Below, piece by piece: positions 1-8,470 of a DNA stretch of 64,000 nucleotides. The stretch comes from JBQTII01 sp052387905 (lineage in GTDB: Bacteria > Actinomycetota > Actinomycetes > Sporichthyales > Sporichthyaceae): assembly GCA_052387905.1 (NCBI GenBank), contig JBQTIR010000002.1, positions 25,345-89,344 on the forward strand, given 5' to 3'. Position numbers and translations under genes: made by a program. Every line of letters begins with the position of its first letter. Position 1 is the stretch's first letter. The notes below the pieces were generated by a model that saw only the letters and a program-made list of their open reading frames with translations, was not told the origin of the DNA and searched no databases.

Positions 1-406
1 AAATCAGCACCGAGCCGTTCGCGGTCTCACCGAGCTGGGAGCAGGCATGCGGCTTGCCGCGCCAGCCCTCGGGCAGCGCCCGGCCGGAGATGACGCGCAG
101 TCTCGGGTCCCCGCCAGCGGCTTCGAGCACAACATCTGAGGTGGCATCGGTGGAGTTGTCGTCCAGGACGATGATCTCCAGATCCGTGCAGCCACGTTGT
201 GCCACCAGGGACCGGATGCCCGGCGCGATCCGGTGCGCCTCGTTGCGCGCCGGCATCAGCACGGAGACCCGCTCGGTGACGGTCGGCGGGTGGGCAGGTG
301 GGGCCGGGGTCCGGCGGGCGTTGCGCGCGATCCGCCCGGCCTGCACGATCGCCCGACCGGTGCCGGCGACGAGGGCGGCTCTGGCGGCCAATCGCAACGC
401 GTTCAT
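1..406 (-). CDS. Family 2 glycosyltransferase, N-terminal part (cut by left edge)
   Basis: The minus strand reads an open frame from ATG at 406 to the window edge, about 135 residues. After a basic N-terminal stretch (MNALRLAARAALVAG) it shows a GT-A nucleotide-binding start: VSVLMPARNEAHRI, then LEIIVLDDNSTDAT with the DDNS motif that binds UDP-sugar and metal, then LPEGWRGKPHAC. This LPxGWxGKxxAC pattern is seen in GT2 enzymes that glycosylate carotenoids and other lipids. The acceptor is unknown and the C-terminus is missing. It is divergent from the methyltransferase at 499. There is no good ribosome-binding site; a TACCCT box sits 6 nt before the ATG, so a leaderless transcript is possible. 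Confidence 0.8.
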   Translation of the reverse strand, partial: MNALRLAARAALVAGTGRAIVQAGRIARNARRTPAPPAHPPTVTERVSVLMPARNEAHRIAPGIRSLVAQRGCTDLEIIVLDDNSTDATSDVVLEAAGGDPRLRVISGRALPEGWRGKPHACSQLGETANGSVLI

Positions 407-498
407 CAGCTCAGGGTATCTGCGTGGAGCACCACTTCCGGGTGAGAACACGTCCCGTGGCCGCCAGGTTCGGCCTACCCTGAATGCGGGGGTCATAC

Positions 499-1632
499 AT
501 GACGGTCAACGACGAACTCGCCGGCTCTACCGCGTCGATCCCGGCGCAGTCCAGCGCTGAGGTGGACCGAGCTGCGTTGATCCGGGCGACTCGCGAGCAA
601 TACCGCTGCGATGTGGCACGCGGATTCGCTCGCTTCTTCGAGCCTGCACGCACGGACTGCCCGTGGTGCGCGTCGCCGCGACTCAAGGTCGTCCTGCATT
701 CTCCGGATCTGATCCAGCACAAGCCTGGCCGATTCACCGTGGTGAGCTGCCGCGGCTGCGGGCACACATTTCAGAATCCGCAGCTGAGTGTGGAGGGCCT
801 GGAGTACTACTACCGGGACTTCTACGACGGCGTCGGCCGCGAGGCTGTCGAGAACGGCTTCGAGTTGGGTCGCGACGGCAACCTTGCCCGAGCCCGCCAC
901 CTCAAGGAGTTCTTCGCTGACCCGCCGCCGCAGCGCTGGCTGGACATCGGCACCGGCTACGGCCACTTCTGCCGGGACGCCCGCGAGGTGTTCCCCACGA
1001 CTCGTTTCGAGGGTCTGGACATGGGGGTGAGTGTCCAGACCGGCAAGGAACGGGGCTGGCTCGATGAGGCACACCGGGGCTTCTTGCCGGACCTCGCGCC
1101 CGGCCTCGCAGGCCAGTTCGACGTCGTGAGTATGCATCACTATCTGGAGCACACCCGCGACCCACGCGTCGAACTGGATGCGGCGGTGAGCCTGCTGGCG
1201 CCCGGTGGCGTCCTGATGATCGAGGTTCCGAACCCGGAGAGCCTGTTCGGGCGCCTGGTCGGGCGCTGGTGGTTTCCGTGGCTGCAGCCGCAGCACCTGA
1301 ACTTCGTCACGCGAACCAATCTGATGCAGGCCCTGGTGCATCGAGGTGTCCGCCCGGTCGCGGAGATCCGCGGCGCGTCCCACATTCCCGTCGACGTCAC
1401 GTTCCTGTCGATCCTGCCGATGCTCGCGTGGGGGCCGTATCCGGGCATGCCGTGGACCGAGGAGCGCACCGGCGTGGTTGGGCAACGTCGACAGCGACGC
1501 TTCGACCTGGTCGTCAAGGCCGGACCGCACGTGCACAAGGCGGTGCAACCCTTGGAGCGCGCCCGGACCCGGATCGCGCTCGCCACCGACCGCGGCAACA
1601 CCTTCCGCGTGCTGGCCCAGCGTCAAATCTGA
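499..1632 (+). CDS. Class I SAM-dependent methyltransferase with N-terminal zinc-ribbon-like module
   Basis: 377 aa. Residues 54-57 (CPWC) and 84-87 (CRGC) form a CxxC...CxxC pair like the zinc-binding N-terminus of many sugar or small-molecule methyltransferases. The Rossmann SAM site follows: WLDIGTGYGHFCRDA (motif I, about 148-162), then FEGLDMG with the acidic residue for SAM ribose, and FDVVSMHHYLEH further on. It is a Methyltransf_23-type enzyme; the substrate is not evident. ATG at 499 is preferred over the in-frame ATG at 484 because a GGGGG run lies 7 nt upstream. A strong palindrome follows the stop codon. Confidence 0.8.
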   Translation: MTVNDELAGSTASIPAQSSAEVDRAALIRATREQYRCDVARGFARFFEPARTDCPWCASPRLKVVLHSPDLIQHKPGRFTVVSCRGCGHTFQNPQLSVEGLEYYYRDFYDGVGREAVENGFELGRDGNLARARHLKEFFADPPPQRWLDIGTGYGHFCRDAREVFPTTRFEGLDMGVSVQTGKERGWLDEAHRGFLPDLAPGLAGQFDVVSMHHYLEHTRDPRVELDAAVSLLAPGGVLMIEVPNPESLFGRLVGRWWFPWLQPQHLNFVTRTNLMQALVHRGVRPVAEIRGASHIPVDVTFLSILPMLAWGPYPGMPWTEERTGVVGQRRQRRFDLVVKAGPHVHKAVQPLERARTRIALATDRGNTFRVLAQRQI

Positions 1633-1657
1633 CGGTCAATAGCATCACCTACGGCCA

Positions 1658-1685
1658 AGGGGCCCCGGCAGCTGCCGGGGCCCCT
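1658..1685. terminator. Perfect 28-bp palindrome between convergent genes
   Basis: The left half AGGGGCCCCGGCAG is followed at once by its exact reverse complement, ending at 1685. It sits 26 nt after the methyltransferase stop and 16 nt before the stop of the opposing collagen-like gene, so it probably ends transcription from both sides. There is no T-run, as is common for actinobacterial terminators. Confidence 0.65.
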
Positions 1686-1700
1686 CGATGCGCAGATCGC

Positions 1701-3290
1701 TCAGTCGAGACCGGGCGTCGGCGGCAGCTCGTTGAGAACCGGACGCTCCAGGAGTTCGTCGAGCTCGGGCAGATCGTCGAGCCCGGGCAGATCCGACAGG
1801 TCAGGAACCTCCGGCAGACCCGGCAGACCCGGAACCGCAGGCGGGATCTCCGGCAGCCCGCCACCGGGAAGACCCGGCAGACCCGGCAGACCCGGAACCG
1901 CAGGCGGGATCTCCGGCAACCCACCACCGGGAAGACCCGGCAGACCCGGCAGACCCGGCAGACCCGGCAGACCCGGAACCGCAGGCGGGATCTCCGGCAG
2001 CCCGCCACCGGGAAGACCCGGCAGACCCGGCAGACCCGGAACCGCAGGCGGAATCTCCGGCAACCCACCACCGGGCAGACCCGGCAGACCCGGCAGACCC
2101 GGCAGACACGGAACCGCAGGCGGGATCTCCGGCAACCCACCACCGGGCAGACCCGGCAGACCCGGCAGACCCGGCAGACCCGGAACCGCAGGCGGAATCT
2201 CCGGCAACCCACCACCGGGAAGACCCGGCAGACCCGGCAGACCCGGAACCGCAGGCGGGATCTCCGGTAGCCCACCACCGGGCAGACCCGGCAGACCCGG
2301 AACCGCAGGGGGAATACCCGGAAGACCTGGCAGACCAGGAAGACCCGGCAGACCCGGGAGTGCGGGACCGGCGGCCACGATGGTGTTCACCGCGGACAGC
2401 GCCTGGCCGACGATCGTGTTGGCAGCCATTTGCACCTGCCCGGTGATGTCCCCGGCGAAGTCCGTGACCGACCCAGCAGCGTCCCCGGCAGCCTCTTGTG
2501 CCGAAGCAACAATGGATTCCGCAGCGCCGGTGATTTGACCCTGCAGGGTCGCCAGCGTGGCCTGCACGGTGGACTGCAGCGATCCCAGCGTTTCCGCAGC
2601 GTCGTCCTGGCCGGCCTGGGCGGTGTTCTGCGCGGTCGTCACGCCCTCGCCGACGGCCATCTGAGCATCCGCCAGGATGCCACCGGCCGCGGCCTGCGCC
2701 TGGCCGGCCACCATCATCGCCTGCGCGGTCGCCGCACCGGCGATCACTGTCACTGCGGCCTGCGCCTGGGCGGCCACGGCCTGCGCCACCGTCAAGGCAT
2801 CGGCGCCGGTCTCCGCCGCCAGGTCGAGGATGCGGCCGGTGGCCTCGGTGACCGCGTCGAGGGCGTTCTCGGTAGCGTCGCTGACCCGGCCGAGCAGAGC
2901 GTCGGCACGGTCGGTGAAGCGGTCCAGGGCGTTGTCCGTGACATCGGTGGCGCCGGTAAGCACCCGGCCCGACACCTCGGTGCTCGCCTCGGCCCGCGCC
3001 TCGACCCGGGCTGCGACCGAGTCGCTCTGCCCGTCGACCCGCATGGTCGCCCCGCTCGCCCCGCCGTCGACAGCGCCAGAGGCGCGACCCAGGACTGCGC
3101 CCGCCGCCGCGGAGGCAGTGCCGAACGCGGTGCCCGCGGCGCCGCCCGCGCCCATGATCGCGTCGGTAGCGGCGGAGGTGATCTGGGCGAACACCCCGGC
3201 GCTGAGCGTGGGGATGTCGGTGAGCTCAGGAACGTCCTCCGGTGAGACCCCGGGACGTGGAATACGGGCAACCAGCTCGTCGAGATTCAC
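1701..3290 (-). CDS. Collagen-like repeat protein with alanine-rich helical N-terminal region
   Basis: 529 aa from GTG at 3290, which has an AGAGGGGG ribosome-binding site; a longer frame to 3389 exists but lacks one. Residues about 1-330 are Ala/Val/Thr/Gln-rich with a heptad-like helical pattern (DALLGRVSDATENALDAVT, ADALTVAQAVAAQAQAAV), resembling phasin or apolipoprotein-like amphipathic helices. Residues about 335-500 are Gly-Leu-Pro triplets in runs of 2 to 5, separated by seven copies of GGGLPEIPPAVP. The C-terminus is acidic (VPDLSDLPGLDDLPELDEL). There is no signal peptide or sorting signal. I do not recognise the family; a structural, storage-granule or adhesive role is only a guess. 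It is divergent from the oxidoreductase at 3495. Confidence 0.7.
   Translation of the reverse strand: MNLDELVARIPRPGVSPEDVPELTDIPTLSAGVFAQITSAATDAIMGAGGAAGTAFGTASAAAGAVLGRASGAVDGGASGATMRVDGQSDSVAARVEARAEASTEVSGRVLTGATDVTDNALDRFTDRADALLGRVSDATENALDAVTEATGRILDLAAETGADALTVAQAVAAQAQAAVTVIAGAATAQAMMVAGQAQAAAGGILADAQMAVGEGVTTAQNTAQAGQDDAAETLGSLQSTVQATLATLQGQITGAAESIVASAQEAAGDAAGSVTDFAGDITGQVQMAANTIVGQALSAVNTIVAAGPALPGLPGLPGLPGLPGIPPAVPGLPGLPGGGLPEIPPAVPGLPGLPGLPGGGLPEIPPAVPGLPGLPGLPGLPGGGLPEIPPAVPCLPGLPGLPGLPGGGLPEIPPAVPGLPGLPGLPGGGLPEIPPAVPGLPGLPGLPGLPGLPGGGLPEIPPAVPGLPGLPGLPGGGLPEIPPAVPGLPGLPEVPDLSDLPGLDDLPELDELLERPVLNELPPTPGLD
1801..2360. repeat. Tandem coding repeats encoding the Gly-Leu-Pro array
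   Basis: On the plus strand a 9-mer GGCAGACCC recurs in runs. The runs are separated by a block containing GGAACCGCAGGCGGGATCTC. The block occurs seven times with small base changes (cagcccgcc/caacccacc, cgggat/cggaat), while the number of 9-mers varies between blocks. All length changes are multiples of 9, so the frame is kept. This arrangement favours slippage or recombination that changes protein length. Confidence 0.9.
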
Positions 3291-3430
3291 GAAATTTCCC
3301 CCTCTGCGCAGTGGAATCGCCCGAGTCGACACCCGGGCGACCTGACCGAAGTCGAGGGAAGTCTTGCGAGACGCGCAGACCGAACCCACCTGGTTACGCC
3401 GCCGGGGTAGCGATCTCCTCCATCTGGCCT

Positions 3431-3450
3431 AGACATGTCCCGACATGTCT
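3431..3450. promoter_or_regulatory. Inverted repeat AGACATGTC-N2-GACATGTCT in divergent promoter region
   Basis: Perfect 9-bp arms with a 2-bp centre; each arm contains the palindromic octamer GACATGTC. It lies between the collagen-like gene (minus, start 3290) and the oxidoreductase (plus, start 3495), so it could be a shared operator. The same octamer appears once more at 39802, upstream of a secreted protein. The regulator is unknown. Confidence 0.45.
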
Positions 3451-3494
3451 GCGCTCCCAGGGATCTCGTAGGTGAGATGGGATCATCAGTGGTT

Positions 3495-4478
3495 ATGAAG
3501 GCCTGGCAGATCAGCTCCCTGGGTGAACCGCGTGACGTTCTGACGCTGAACGAGATCAAGGCGCCGGCCCCCGGCCCCGGTCAACTGGCCGTACGGGTGC
3601 GCGCGACGGTGGCCAACTTCCCCGACGTCCTGATGTGCCGCGGGCGGTACCAGGAGCGGCCCGACCTGCCGTTCACCCCGGGCGTGGAACTCTGCGGGGA
3701 GATCACCGCCCTCGGCGAGGGCGTGCGCGCGTTCGCGGTCGGCGAGCGCGTCATCGGCATGTCCGTGCTGCCGCACGGCGGCTTCGCCGAGTACGCGATC
3801 CTGCCCGCGCAGTTCGCCTTCCACGCACCGGAAAGCCTGGATGATGCGGCCGCGGCCGCCCTGACGATCGCCTACCAGACGGGTTGGTTTGCCCTGCACA
3901 AGCGGACCTCGTTACAGGCCGGGGAAACGCTGCTGGTGCACGCCGCCGCCGGCGGGGTCGGCAGTGCGGCGATCCAGCTCGGCAAGGCCGCAGGTGCGCG
4001 AGTGATCGGCGTCGTCGGAGGGCCCGCCAAGGCCGAGGTCGCCACCGCGCTCGGTGCCGACGCGGTGATCGACCGGTACACCTGCGATGTCGTCGCCGAG
4101 GTCAAGAAGCTCACTGGCGGCCGGGGCGTTGACGTCGTCTATGACCCGGTCGGCGGCGACGCGTTCCGTGGCTCGACCAAATGCATCGCCTTCGAGGGGC
4201 GGATCTTGGTGATCGGGTTCGCCGGAGGTGACATCCCGTCAGCAGCGTTGAACCACGCCCTCGTGAAGAACTACTCGATCATCGGGCTGCACTGGGGTCT
4301 GTACCGGGAGAAGAACCCGCAGGCACTGCACGACTGCCATGCGGAGTTGGTCAGACTGATCGAGGCCAAGGCCATCGCGCCATGGATCAGCGAGCGGGTT
4401 TCCCTGGATCAGGTTCCCGCCGCCCTGACGCACCTCGCGGACGGCACGACGACCGGCCGCATCGCTTATGTGGCCTGA
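3495..4478 (+). CDS. NADPH:quinone oxidoreductase-like, zinc-independent MDR family
   Basis: 327 aa. The N-terminal GroES-like fold carries the family pattern FPDVLMCRGRYQERPDLPF and TPGVELCGEI. The nucleotide-binding part has HAAAGGVGSAAIQLGKAAG at about 149-167 (AxxGxxG with a small residue after it, typical for NADPH). The catalytic zinc cysteines of alcohol dehydrogenases are absent, which fits quinone or enoyl reductases of the MDR superfamily. ATG at 3495 gives the usual MKAWQ start; ATG at 3477 is in frame and also possible. It stands alone, divergent from the collagen-like gene. The substrate is unknown. Confidence 0.82.
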   Translation: MKAWQISSLGEPRDVLTLNEIKAPAPGPGQLAVRVRATVANFPDVLMCRGRYQERPDLPFTPGVELCGEITALGEGVRAFAVGERVIGMSVLPHGGFAEYAILPAQFAFHAPESLDDAAAAALTIAYQTGWFALHKRTSLQAGETLLVHAAAGGVGSAAIQLGKAAGARVIGVVGGPAKAEVATALGADAVIDRYTCDVVAEVKKLTGGRGVDVVYDPVGGDAFRGSTKCIAFEGRILVIGFAGGDIPSAALNHALVKNYSIIGLHWGLYREKNPQALHDCHAELVRLIEAKAIAPWISERVSLDQVPAALTHLADGTTTGRIAYVA

Positions 4479-4494
4479 CCGGGCCGCCGAATCA

Positions 4495-4566
4495 CATCTA
4501 CGGGCGGCAGGTGGACCTATCAAGGGCCTGCGATAGGGCGAAACGCCGCCCGAAGATGGAGATCAG
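4495..4566. repeat. Dispersed hairpin repeat, copy 1 (CCTATC/GATAGG type)
   Basis: Outer arms CGGGCGGC (4501-4508) and GCCGCCCG (4545-4552) enclose inner arms CCTATC (4516-4521) and GATAGG (4532-4537). The same arrangement, including CGCCGCCCGAAGATGG and the following GATYAG, recurs at 28711-28782. The element runs into the stop codon of the ATP-grasp gene at 4563 and may act as a terminator for the convergent pair. Confidence 0.6.
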
Positions 4567-5639
4567 GCCGCGGCGGGCTCGCTGACGGTGACCAGGTGGT
4601 CCAGGCGGCCGACCGTGAGGCCGGAGCGCGGGACGGGGATCGCGAACTTGTGGCCGAGGGTGGCGCGGATCCCCAGCCACGGCAGGTTCACCCCCGAGGC
4701 GGCGGCGACGTCGATGCCGGCGGCCATCCGCGGATTCACGTCGATGACCTTCGCCCCGGCCGGGCCGACCATGAACTGCGCGTTGAACAGCCCGCCGAGG
4801 GTGAACTCCGCGGCGATGCGCCGCGTGACCTCCAGCAGGTCCGGAGCGGTCTCGATGCGCTGGGACCGCGGCGACACCTTGTGCCGGACGACGCCGATGA
4901 GCAGCTCGCCGTCCCGGCCGAGGCAATCGACGCTGTACTCCGCACCATCGTCGAAGAACTCACTCACGACCAACGGAGCGAAGCTCTCCACCGCACTCAG
5001 GGCATGCATCGCCGCGCGCAGCGGCATCCGCTCCGACGGGTAGCCGGCCAGGCCCGCCAGTGGGCAGACGGTGTCGTCGATGATGCGGAAGCCGCCACCG
5101 CCCTCCCCGACCGCCGGCTTGAAGCAGACCGTGGCGCCCGCCTCGCCGAGCTCGCGGACCGCGACGGCGAATTGACCTGCGTTGTGCACCACGCGGTAGC
5201 GCGGCGCCGCGGCCGGGGCGATGCGCTGCAGGGTGGCGTAGAGCACGCCCTTGTCGCTGACCGCCGTCATCGCGGATGGGGACCCCGCGATCAGCAGGGC
5301 GGTGCCGACCTCGGCGAACTTGGCGCCCTCGGCGGCGATCGTGTCGGCGTAGCGCTTGGGAACGAACACGTCGATCTTGTTGCGCGCACAGAAGTCCAAC
5401 GCGAAGTCGACGTAGTCCGCGGCGGGCAGCCGCGCCGGCTCGAGGCCGACGTGGTCGCAGGCGCCCAGGAACACCGCGTCGAGACTCTCGTGGGTGCCGA
5501 ACACCTCGACGGGGAGCCCGTCAGAGTTGTTGCGGATCAAGGTAACCGCGTGAAAGGCGGACGAGAACGTCCGGTTGAACCAGATACGTATCGGCCCATT
5601 GATCGGCCCATTGATCGGCCCATTGATCGACGCAGACAC
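4563..5639 (-). CDS. ATP-grasp enzyme, carbamoyl-phosphate-synthase-like
   Basis: 358 aa from GTG at 5639, which has an excellent GGGGAGG ribosome-binding site 6 nt upstream. The body starts IRIWFNRTFSSAFHAVTLIR, an N-terminal domain seen in stand-alone ATP-grasp ligases. The ATP-grasp domain shows VCFKPAVGEGGGGFRIID (Gly-rich loop, about 185-203), EFFDDGAEYSVDCLG and the metal-binding KVIDVNPRMAAGID (E replaced by D before N). ATP-dependent carboxylate-amine or thiol ligation is expected; substrates are unknown. The N-terminus contains a threefold INGP repeat from a 12-bp tandem repeat. It is divergent from the LuxR-type gene. Confidence 0.72.
   Translation of the reverse strand: MSASINGPINGPINGPIRIWFNRTFSSAFHAVTLIRNNSDGLPVEVFGTHESLDAVFLGACDHVGLEPARLPAADYVDFALDFCARNKIDVFVPKRYADTIAAEGAKFAEVGTALLIAGSPSAMTAVSDKGVLYATLQRIAPAAAPRYRVVHNAGQFAVAVRELGEAGATVCFKPAVGEGGGGFRIIDDTVCPLAGLAGYPSERMPLRAAMHALSAVESFAPLVVSEFFDDGAEYSVDCLGRDGELLIGVVRHKVSPRSQRIETAPDLLEVTRRIAAEFTLGGLFNAQFMVGPAGAKVIDVNPRMAAGIDVAAASGVNLPWLGIRATLGHKFAIPVPRSGLTVGRLDHLVTVSEPAAA
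5594..5629. repeat. Three tandem copies of a 12-bp unit at the ATP-grasp start
   Basis: The unit CGGCCCATTGAT recurs without interruption. On the minus strand it encodes INGP three times just after the GTG start of the ATP-grasp gene. Copy changes would keep the frame and only change the N-terminal length. Confidence 0.85.
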
Positions 5640-5793
5640 TGCAGCCCTCCCCAAGGTAATTCCCAGGTTAGGGACGACCCCCACCCTGCCACAGGAAAAT
5701 CGCGCAGACTCCGCCGTCAGGGCGATGTGCGATTCGGACAGACCCACTCTCACCGGACGGCGCGACGCCGACCGGGCCCCGCGTGACGCGGGT

Positions 5794-5806
5794 TACTCTC
5801 ACATCG
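5794..5806 (+). promoter_or_regulatory. TACTCT -10 box placed for leaderless transcription of the LuxR gene
   Basis: TACTCT at 5794-5799 is followed by 6 nt and then GTG at 5806; no ribosome-binding site is visible. The same box and spacing precede the DUF4143 gene at 40690. No convincing -35 is seen. Confidence 0.35.
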
Positions 5807-8454
5807 TGATGCGAGAGTGGCCTCTGGTGGGACGCGCGCGCGTGCTCCATGCGCTGCGCGACGCGGTGCTCACCCCGAACAGCCGCGGCGTTGTGCTCGC
5901 CGGTGCCGCCGGTGTGGGCAAGACCCGTCTGGCCGCCGAAGTGGTGACCCTCGCCGAAGGCGCCGGGATGGCGACCGCCCGCGTCACCGCCACCAAGTCC
6001 GCGTCCGGTATCCCCCTGGGCGCCCTCGCGCCGGTACTGCCGAGCGCCCGGTTCACCCCGGGGGCGGTGGACGACCGGGCCGACCTGCTGCGCCGGTGCG
6101 CCGCTGCCCTTCTCGAGCAGGCGGACGGGCGCCGGCTGGTCCTGCTGATCGACGATGCCCACTGCCTGGACGACACCTCCGCGACGCTCGTACACCAGCT
6201 GGCTCAGGCCGAGCAGGCGCTCGTCGTCGCGACGGTCCGTAGCGGTGAGCCGGCGCCGGACCCGGTGGTGGCGCTGTGGAAGGACGCGATCTGCGAGCGG
6301 ATCGAGTTGGAAGGTCTGCCGGCGACTGCGATCGCCGAGGTGCTCGGCCACGTTCTCGGCGGAGCGGTCGACGAGGCAGCGATCGCCGACCTGACCCGGC
6401 GCTCGGGCGGCAACATGTTGTTCCTGCGCGAACTGGTCCTCGGCGCCCAGGAGGACGGTGCCCTGACCGGGGAAGGTGGTCTGTGGCGCCTCGCCGGAGA
6501 GCTACGCCCGACCGACCGCCTGGTCGAACTCGTCGAAGCCCGCCTGACCGGGCTGGCCCCGAACGAACGTGCGCTGCTGGAACTCGTGTCCTTCGCCGAA
6601 CCCGTCGGCCCCGGTGAACTCGCGCTGTTGGGCAGCCTCGCGGTGGCCGAGCACCTGGAGCGCGCAGGCCTGCTGACGTCCGCGACGGCGAACCGCCGGA
6701 TGGCGATCACGTTGGTCCACCCGCTCTATGGCGAGGTGCTGCGCGCGCGGGTGCCGGGATTGCGCGCCCGCACGATCGCCCGTGAGCTCGCCGAAGCGGT
6801 GGAGTCCTTCGGTGCCCGGCGCCGGGAGGACACCCTGCGGGTGGCGACCTGGCGCCTGGTCGGTGGCGGAGCACAACCGGACCTGATGCTGGCCGCCGCC
6901 CAGACCGCGCGCTGGCGCTACGACTTCCCGTTGGCCGAGCGGTTGGCACGGGCCGCCGTCGCCGCCGGCGCCGGCTTCGACGCCGAGGTCCTCGCAGCAC
7001 AACTGACGGCCCTTCAGGGACGCTCTGGTGCTGCCGCCGACGAGCTGGCGGCGCTGGCAGCGCGGGCTCTTGACGACGACGCCCGCGGGCGGGTGGCGTT
7101 GAGCCGGTTGGACAACCGCGTGATCTACGCCGGCACGATCGACGAGGGCCTGCGCATCGCCTCCGATGCCGAGTCCGCCCTGGCGGGGACGGTGTGGGCG
7201 GACGAGATCGCCTCCCGCAAGGTCGCCCTGCTGCTGGCGAAGGAGGGCCCAGATTCGGCCGCCGCGGTGGCGAAACCGCTGCTGGAGCGTGCCCACGGTG
7301 AGGCACTGGTGTGGGCCTGCATGCCGGGTTCGTACAGCCTGGCGCGCACCGGCGCGATCAGCGCCGCTCTCGACGCCGCGCAGCGCGGCCGCGAGGCGCA
7401 CGCGGGCCTGCCCGCCGCGATGGACTGGTACCCCTGGATGCACTGCTTCTACGAAGGTGAGGCGCTCGCCCACGCGGGTCGTCTTACCGAGGCGCACGAG
7501 CTCGCGACCAGCCGTTACACCGACGGGGTCCGGGCCAGTTCGGTGGAAGCGCAGGCGCTGTTCTCCTGGCAGCTGGCCAAGACCGTCGCCGACCGCGGTC
7601 ACGTCGACGCGGCCGTGCGACGAGCCCAGGTCGCGATCGCGCTCTACCAGCAGTTGGACCGCCCGCAGTTCGTCGAGTTCTCCCTGATCTACCTTGCGCT
7701 TGCGCTCGCCATCGGGCGCCGTCCCGTCGAGGCCACCGAAGCGCTGACCCGCCACGACGCACTGGGTCAGGTGGAACCGAGCTTTTTCATGGGCGCAGAC
7801 CTCATGCACGCGCGCGGATGGGTCGCGGTCGCCGGCGGCGACACCGGCGGCGGTTGTGAGCTCTTCCGCGCGGCCGCCGACACCTGCGAGGAGATTGGTG
7901 ACCTCGTCGGGGCCGTCGCGGCACTGCACAGCATGGCGCGGGTCGGACACGCCAAGGAGATCTGCGGGCGCCTGGGGAAGGTCACCGCCCGGATCGAGGG
8001 GGAACTGGCGCCGGCCCGCGCTGCGCACACCCGGGCCTTGGCGGAATCCGACGCCGAAGCCCTGGGTGCGGTCTCCCTGCGCTTCGAGCGCCTCGGCGCC
8101 AACCTGCTCGCGACCGAGGCCGAGGCCGACGCCGCTGTCGCGTGGCACCGGCGCGGGGACCACCGCGCCGCCACCGCCGCGCAGCAGCGCGCCGGCTGGC
8201 TCAGCAGCCGCTGCCCCGGCGCTGACACTCCGGCACTGCGTGGCGGGGCGGCGCGAGCCCGCCTGACTCCGGCCGAGTGGGAGGCCACCCAGCTCGCGGT
8301 CGCCGGCCGCTCCAACAAGGCGATCGCCGAAGAGCTGTTCGTCTCGGTCCGCACCATCGAGAACCGTCTCCAGCACGTCTACGGCAAGCTCGGCATCGGC
8401 AGCCGCTCTGAGCTGGCGGACGCGTTGGAGATGCTCGCAGCACCAACGCCGTGA
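5806..8454 (+). CDS. Large LuxR-family (LAL-type) ATPase transcriptional regulator
   Basis: About 882 aa. The N-terminus REWPLVGRARVLHALRDA leads into a STAND/AAA ATPase with Walker A GAAGVGKT (33-40) and Walker B LVLLIDDAH (111-119). The middle 450 residues are Ala/Leu-rich helical repeats, like the TPR region of MalT-type regulators. The C-terminal 60 residues are a GerE/LuxR helix-turn-helix (LTPAEWEATQLAVAGRSNKA, VSVRTIENRLQHVYGKLGI). Such proteins sense a small molecule through the helical region and activate nearby operons. The neighbouring minus-strand acyl-CoA synthetase operon is convergent with it, so the target is not obvious. GTG 5806 or ATG 5809 can start it; the frame runs open upstream but has no start signals there. 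Confidence 0.85.
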   Translation: MMREWPLVGRARVLHALRDAVLTPNSRGVVLAGAAGVGKTRLAAEVVTLAEGAGMATARVTATKSASGIPLGALAPVLPSARFTPGAVDDRADLLRRCAAALLEQADGRRLVLLIDDAHCLDDTSATLVHQLAQAEQALVVATVRSGEPAPDPVVALWKDAICERIELEGLPATAIAEVLGHVLGGAVDEAAIADLTRRSGGNMLFLRELVLGAQEDGALTGEGGLWRLAGELRPTDRLVELVEARLTGLAPNERALLELVSFAEPVGPGELALLGSLAVAEHLERAGLLTSATANRRMAITLVHPLYGEVLRARVPGLRARTIARELAEAVESFGARRREDTLRVATWRLVGGGAQPDLMLAAAQTARWRYDFPLAERLARAAVAAGAGFDAEVLAAQLTALQGRSGAAADELAALAARALDDDARGRVALSRLDNRVIYAGTIDEGLRIASDAESALAGTVWADEIASRKVALLLAKEGPDSAAAVAKPLLERAHGEALVWACMPGSYSLARTGAISAALDAAQRGREAHAGLPAAMDWYPWMHCFYEGEALAHAGRLTEAHELATSRYTDGVRASSVEAQALFSWQLAKTVADRGHVDAAVRRAQVAIALYQQLDRPQFVEFSLIYLALALAIGRRPVEATEALTRHDALGQVEPSFFMGADLMHARGWVAVAGGDTGGGCELFRAAADTCEEIGDLVGAVAALHSMARVGHAKEICGRLGKVTARIEGELAPARAAHTRALAESDAEALGAVSLRFERLGANLLATEAEADAAVAWHRRGDHRAATAAQQRAGWLSSRCPGADTPALRGGAARARLTPAEWEATQLAVAGRSNKAIAEELFVSVRTIENRLQHVYGKLGIGSRSELADALEMLAAPTP

Positions 8455-8470
8455 GCACCCTCACCCCCGC

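Noticed and set aside
1801..2360. Array-like repeats considered as a CRISPR array
   Set aside because: Units are coding, of variable multiples of 9 bp, with no unique spacers and no cas genes.
1732..2538. Plus-strand frame reading Gly-Arg-Pro repeats, also collagen-like
   Set aside because: It is the antisense of the Gly-Leu-Pro gene; it has no ribosome-binding site, while the minus strand has a good one and the non-repeat part has proper coding character there.
6502..8376. Long minus-strand open frame opposite the LuxR-type gene
   Set aside because: Shadow frame; the plus strand shows ATPase and LuxR motifs.
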